The notes beneath the pieces were generated by a model. The model made no database searches and was not told the DNA's origin. It was given only the letters and a program-made list of their open reading frames with translations. From the NCBI GenBank assembly GCA_026785765.1, contig JAJAZK010000068.1, positions 1 to 5,626 of the forward strand: DNA of 5,626 nucleotides. Reading direction: 5' to 3'. The stretch's first letter is position 1. Each line of letters starts with the position of its first letter. The translations under genes were made by a program, and so were the position numbers. This document shows, in pieces, positions 4,742 to 5,626 of the stretch. This DNA comes from Rhodoferax sp. GTDB lineage: Bacteria; Pseudomonadota; Gammaproteobacteria; Burkholderiales; Burkholderiaceae_C.

Positions 4742-5626
4742 TCAGGCCGACACCGGTTTGCCGCGCGGCTCCCGCAGGTGGGCGATGCCTTTTTGCTCTA
4801 CAAACTTGGTGGTGGTCTCCCACAGGTGGTCGCCAAAATAGAACGGCTCGAACGGCTTTGCACCTGGTAACGGCAGCGGTGCGATCACCGCATCGACCCG
4901 CGCCTCGTAGAAAAAGGGGATGGAAAAGCGCTCGCGACCCGAACCCAGCACCCGGTGCACGGTGGCGCGGATGGCTCCGGCCGTCCAGCGCTCCAGCACC
5001 TGGCCGAAGTTGACGGCCAATGTGCCCTCTTGCGGCGGCACATCGATCCAGGTTCCATCCAGGTGCTGGGCCTGCAATCCGTCCACGCCGTCCTGCGCCA
5101 GCAGGGTCATAAAGCCGGTATCGGCATGGCCGCGCCCGAGCACATAACGCGCCACACCGTCCTGGTTGGCCCATACCTCGGCCGGATTGGCGCCGACAAA
5201 GGACGCCTTTGGTCGCAGCGGGTAATGCAGAAGACGCAGGGTGGAGACGCCGCCCTCGAACGCATGGTCAAAGCTGTCCTGCGGCAACTTCAGCCCACGC
5301 GCGATCGAATGCATCAGCTCCTTCGACAAACGCGCCATGGCCAGGTAGTACTCACTCGCCGCAGAGCGCCAGCCAGGCAGCACATGCTCTGGCGGAAACG
5401 GCGTGGCCTCACGCAGGGGGTCGGATTTGTCCACCACCGAAGGGCCATACGCAACATCCGGCCCCATGTCGATGCCCTCCTTGTAGGTGGCCTGCCCGGA
5501 CTGCAGGGGAAACCAGCCGCGATAGACGTTGGGGCGTGACGGGTCAAAGTTCCAGCGCCACAACTTGCGGATCTCCGGCTCAGGCAAACTGAATAGCTGC
5601 AGCAATTTGCGTCGGCGCGCGGCGTC
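4742..5626 (-). CDS. Isopenicillin N synthase-like / 2OG-Fe(II) oxygenase, 5' end outside window
   Basis: This is a non-haem iron oxygenase of the isopenicillin N synthase superfamily, a family that couples O2 to oxidation of small molecules, usually with 2-oxoglutarate. The frame stays open to the right edge: 294 codons are visible and the true start lies beyond. An in-frame TTG at 5605 is not a credible start, because the family's N-terminal domain (about 40-50 residues) is still missing and coding-like sequence continues upstream. Counting from that TTG, the iron ligands are H160 and D162 (GHADTGFMTLL) and H217 (ATVHRVL), and the R-x-S co-substrate motif is R226 and S228 (RFSIPFFYEA). Spacing is like that of IPNS itself. 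NPAEVWANQDG and TLAVNFGQVLERWTAG are typical core segments. The substrate cannot be deduced. Its TGA at 4742 faces ald across a 347-bp gap. Confidence 0.9.
   Translation of the reverse strand, partial: DAARRRKLLQLFSLPEPEIRKLWRWNFDPSRPNVYRGWFPLQSGQATYKEGIDMGPDVAYGPSVVDKSDPLREATPFPPEHVLPGWRSAASEYYLAMARLSKELMHSIARGLKLPQDSFDHAFEGGVSTLRLLHYPLRPKASFVGANPAEVWANQDGVARYVLGRGHADTGFMTLLAQDGVDGLQAQHLDGTWIDVPPQEGTLAVNFGQVLERWTAGAIRATVHRVLGSGRERFSIPFFYEARVDAVIAPLPLPGAKPFEPFYFGDHLWETTTKFVEQKGIAHLREPRGKPVSA

Noticed and set aside
4444..5174. Long open frames on both strands (4444-5013 plus, 4515-5174 minus) across the ald-oxygenase gap
   Set aside because: They run through the hairpins and into the real oxygenase gene in the wrong frames. 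Their Arg/Ala/Pro-rich translations are typical of GC-rich noncoding frames.
5603..5605. TTG as start codon of the oxygenase
   Set aside because: The frame is open upstream to the edge and the family's N-terminal domain is missing, so the gene is cut by the window end.

Overview
The window is GC-rich bacterial chromosome. Its gene content fits a betaproteobacterium of the Burkholderiales/Comamonadaceae kind (Rhodoferax- or Polaromonas-like): an ArgP-type LysR regulator, an alanine dehydrogenase, an isopenicillin N synthase-like oxygenase, and a secreted protein behind a textbook sigma-54 promoter of the sort seen at PEP-CTERM/exosortase genes. The taxon is an inference from these families, not something the sequence proves.

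Left part (1-587). A secreted protein runs off the left edge on the minus strand. Its signal peptide is clear. Upstream lies a perfect -24/-12 sigma-54 promoter and, further up, two copies of an 18-bp motif exactly 30 bp apart, a likely enhancer for a PrsR-type activator. The rest of this intergenic stretch (417-587) shows nothing recognisable.

Middle part (588-3165). A complete argP-like LysR gene (minus strand, 2200-3165) sits tail-to-tail with an intact AAA_14/DUF4143 ATPase gene (plus strand, 985-2190), with only 9 bp between the stop codons. On the far side of the ATPase lies a frameshifted second copy of the argP 3' portion (588-897), in the same orientation as the real gene. The ATPase is therefore bracketed by roughly 280-bp direct repeats of argP at about 90% identity, suggesting that it arrived by insertion or duplication at argP. 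A composite palindrome overlaps the ATPase start codon.

Right part (3166-5626). argP is divergent from an intact alanine dehydrogenase gene (ald, 3279-4394), and the two share a 113-bp promoter region, so ArgP may control ald. A convergent gene for an Fe(II)/2-oxoglutarate- or IPNS-type oxygenase (4742 to the right edge, minus strand) has all its metal ligands but no visible start. The 347-bp gap between ald and this gene holds two large inverted repeats: a 105-bp MITE-like hairpin with a 9-10-bp flanking direct repeat, and a 100-bp hairpin with a 23-bp stem. No tRNA, rRNA or CRISPR array was seen.
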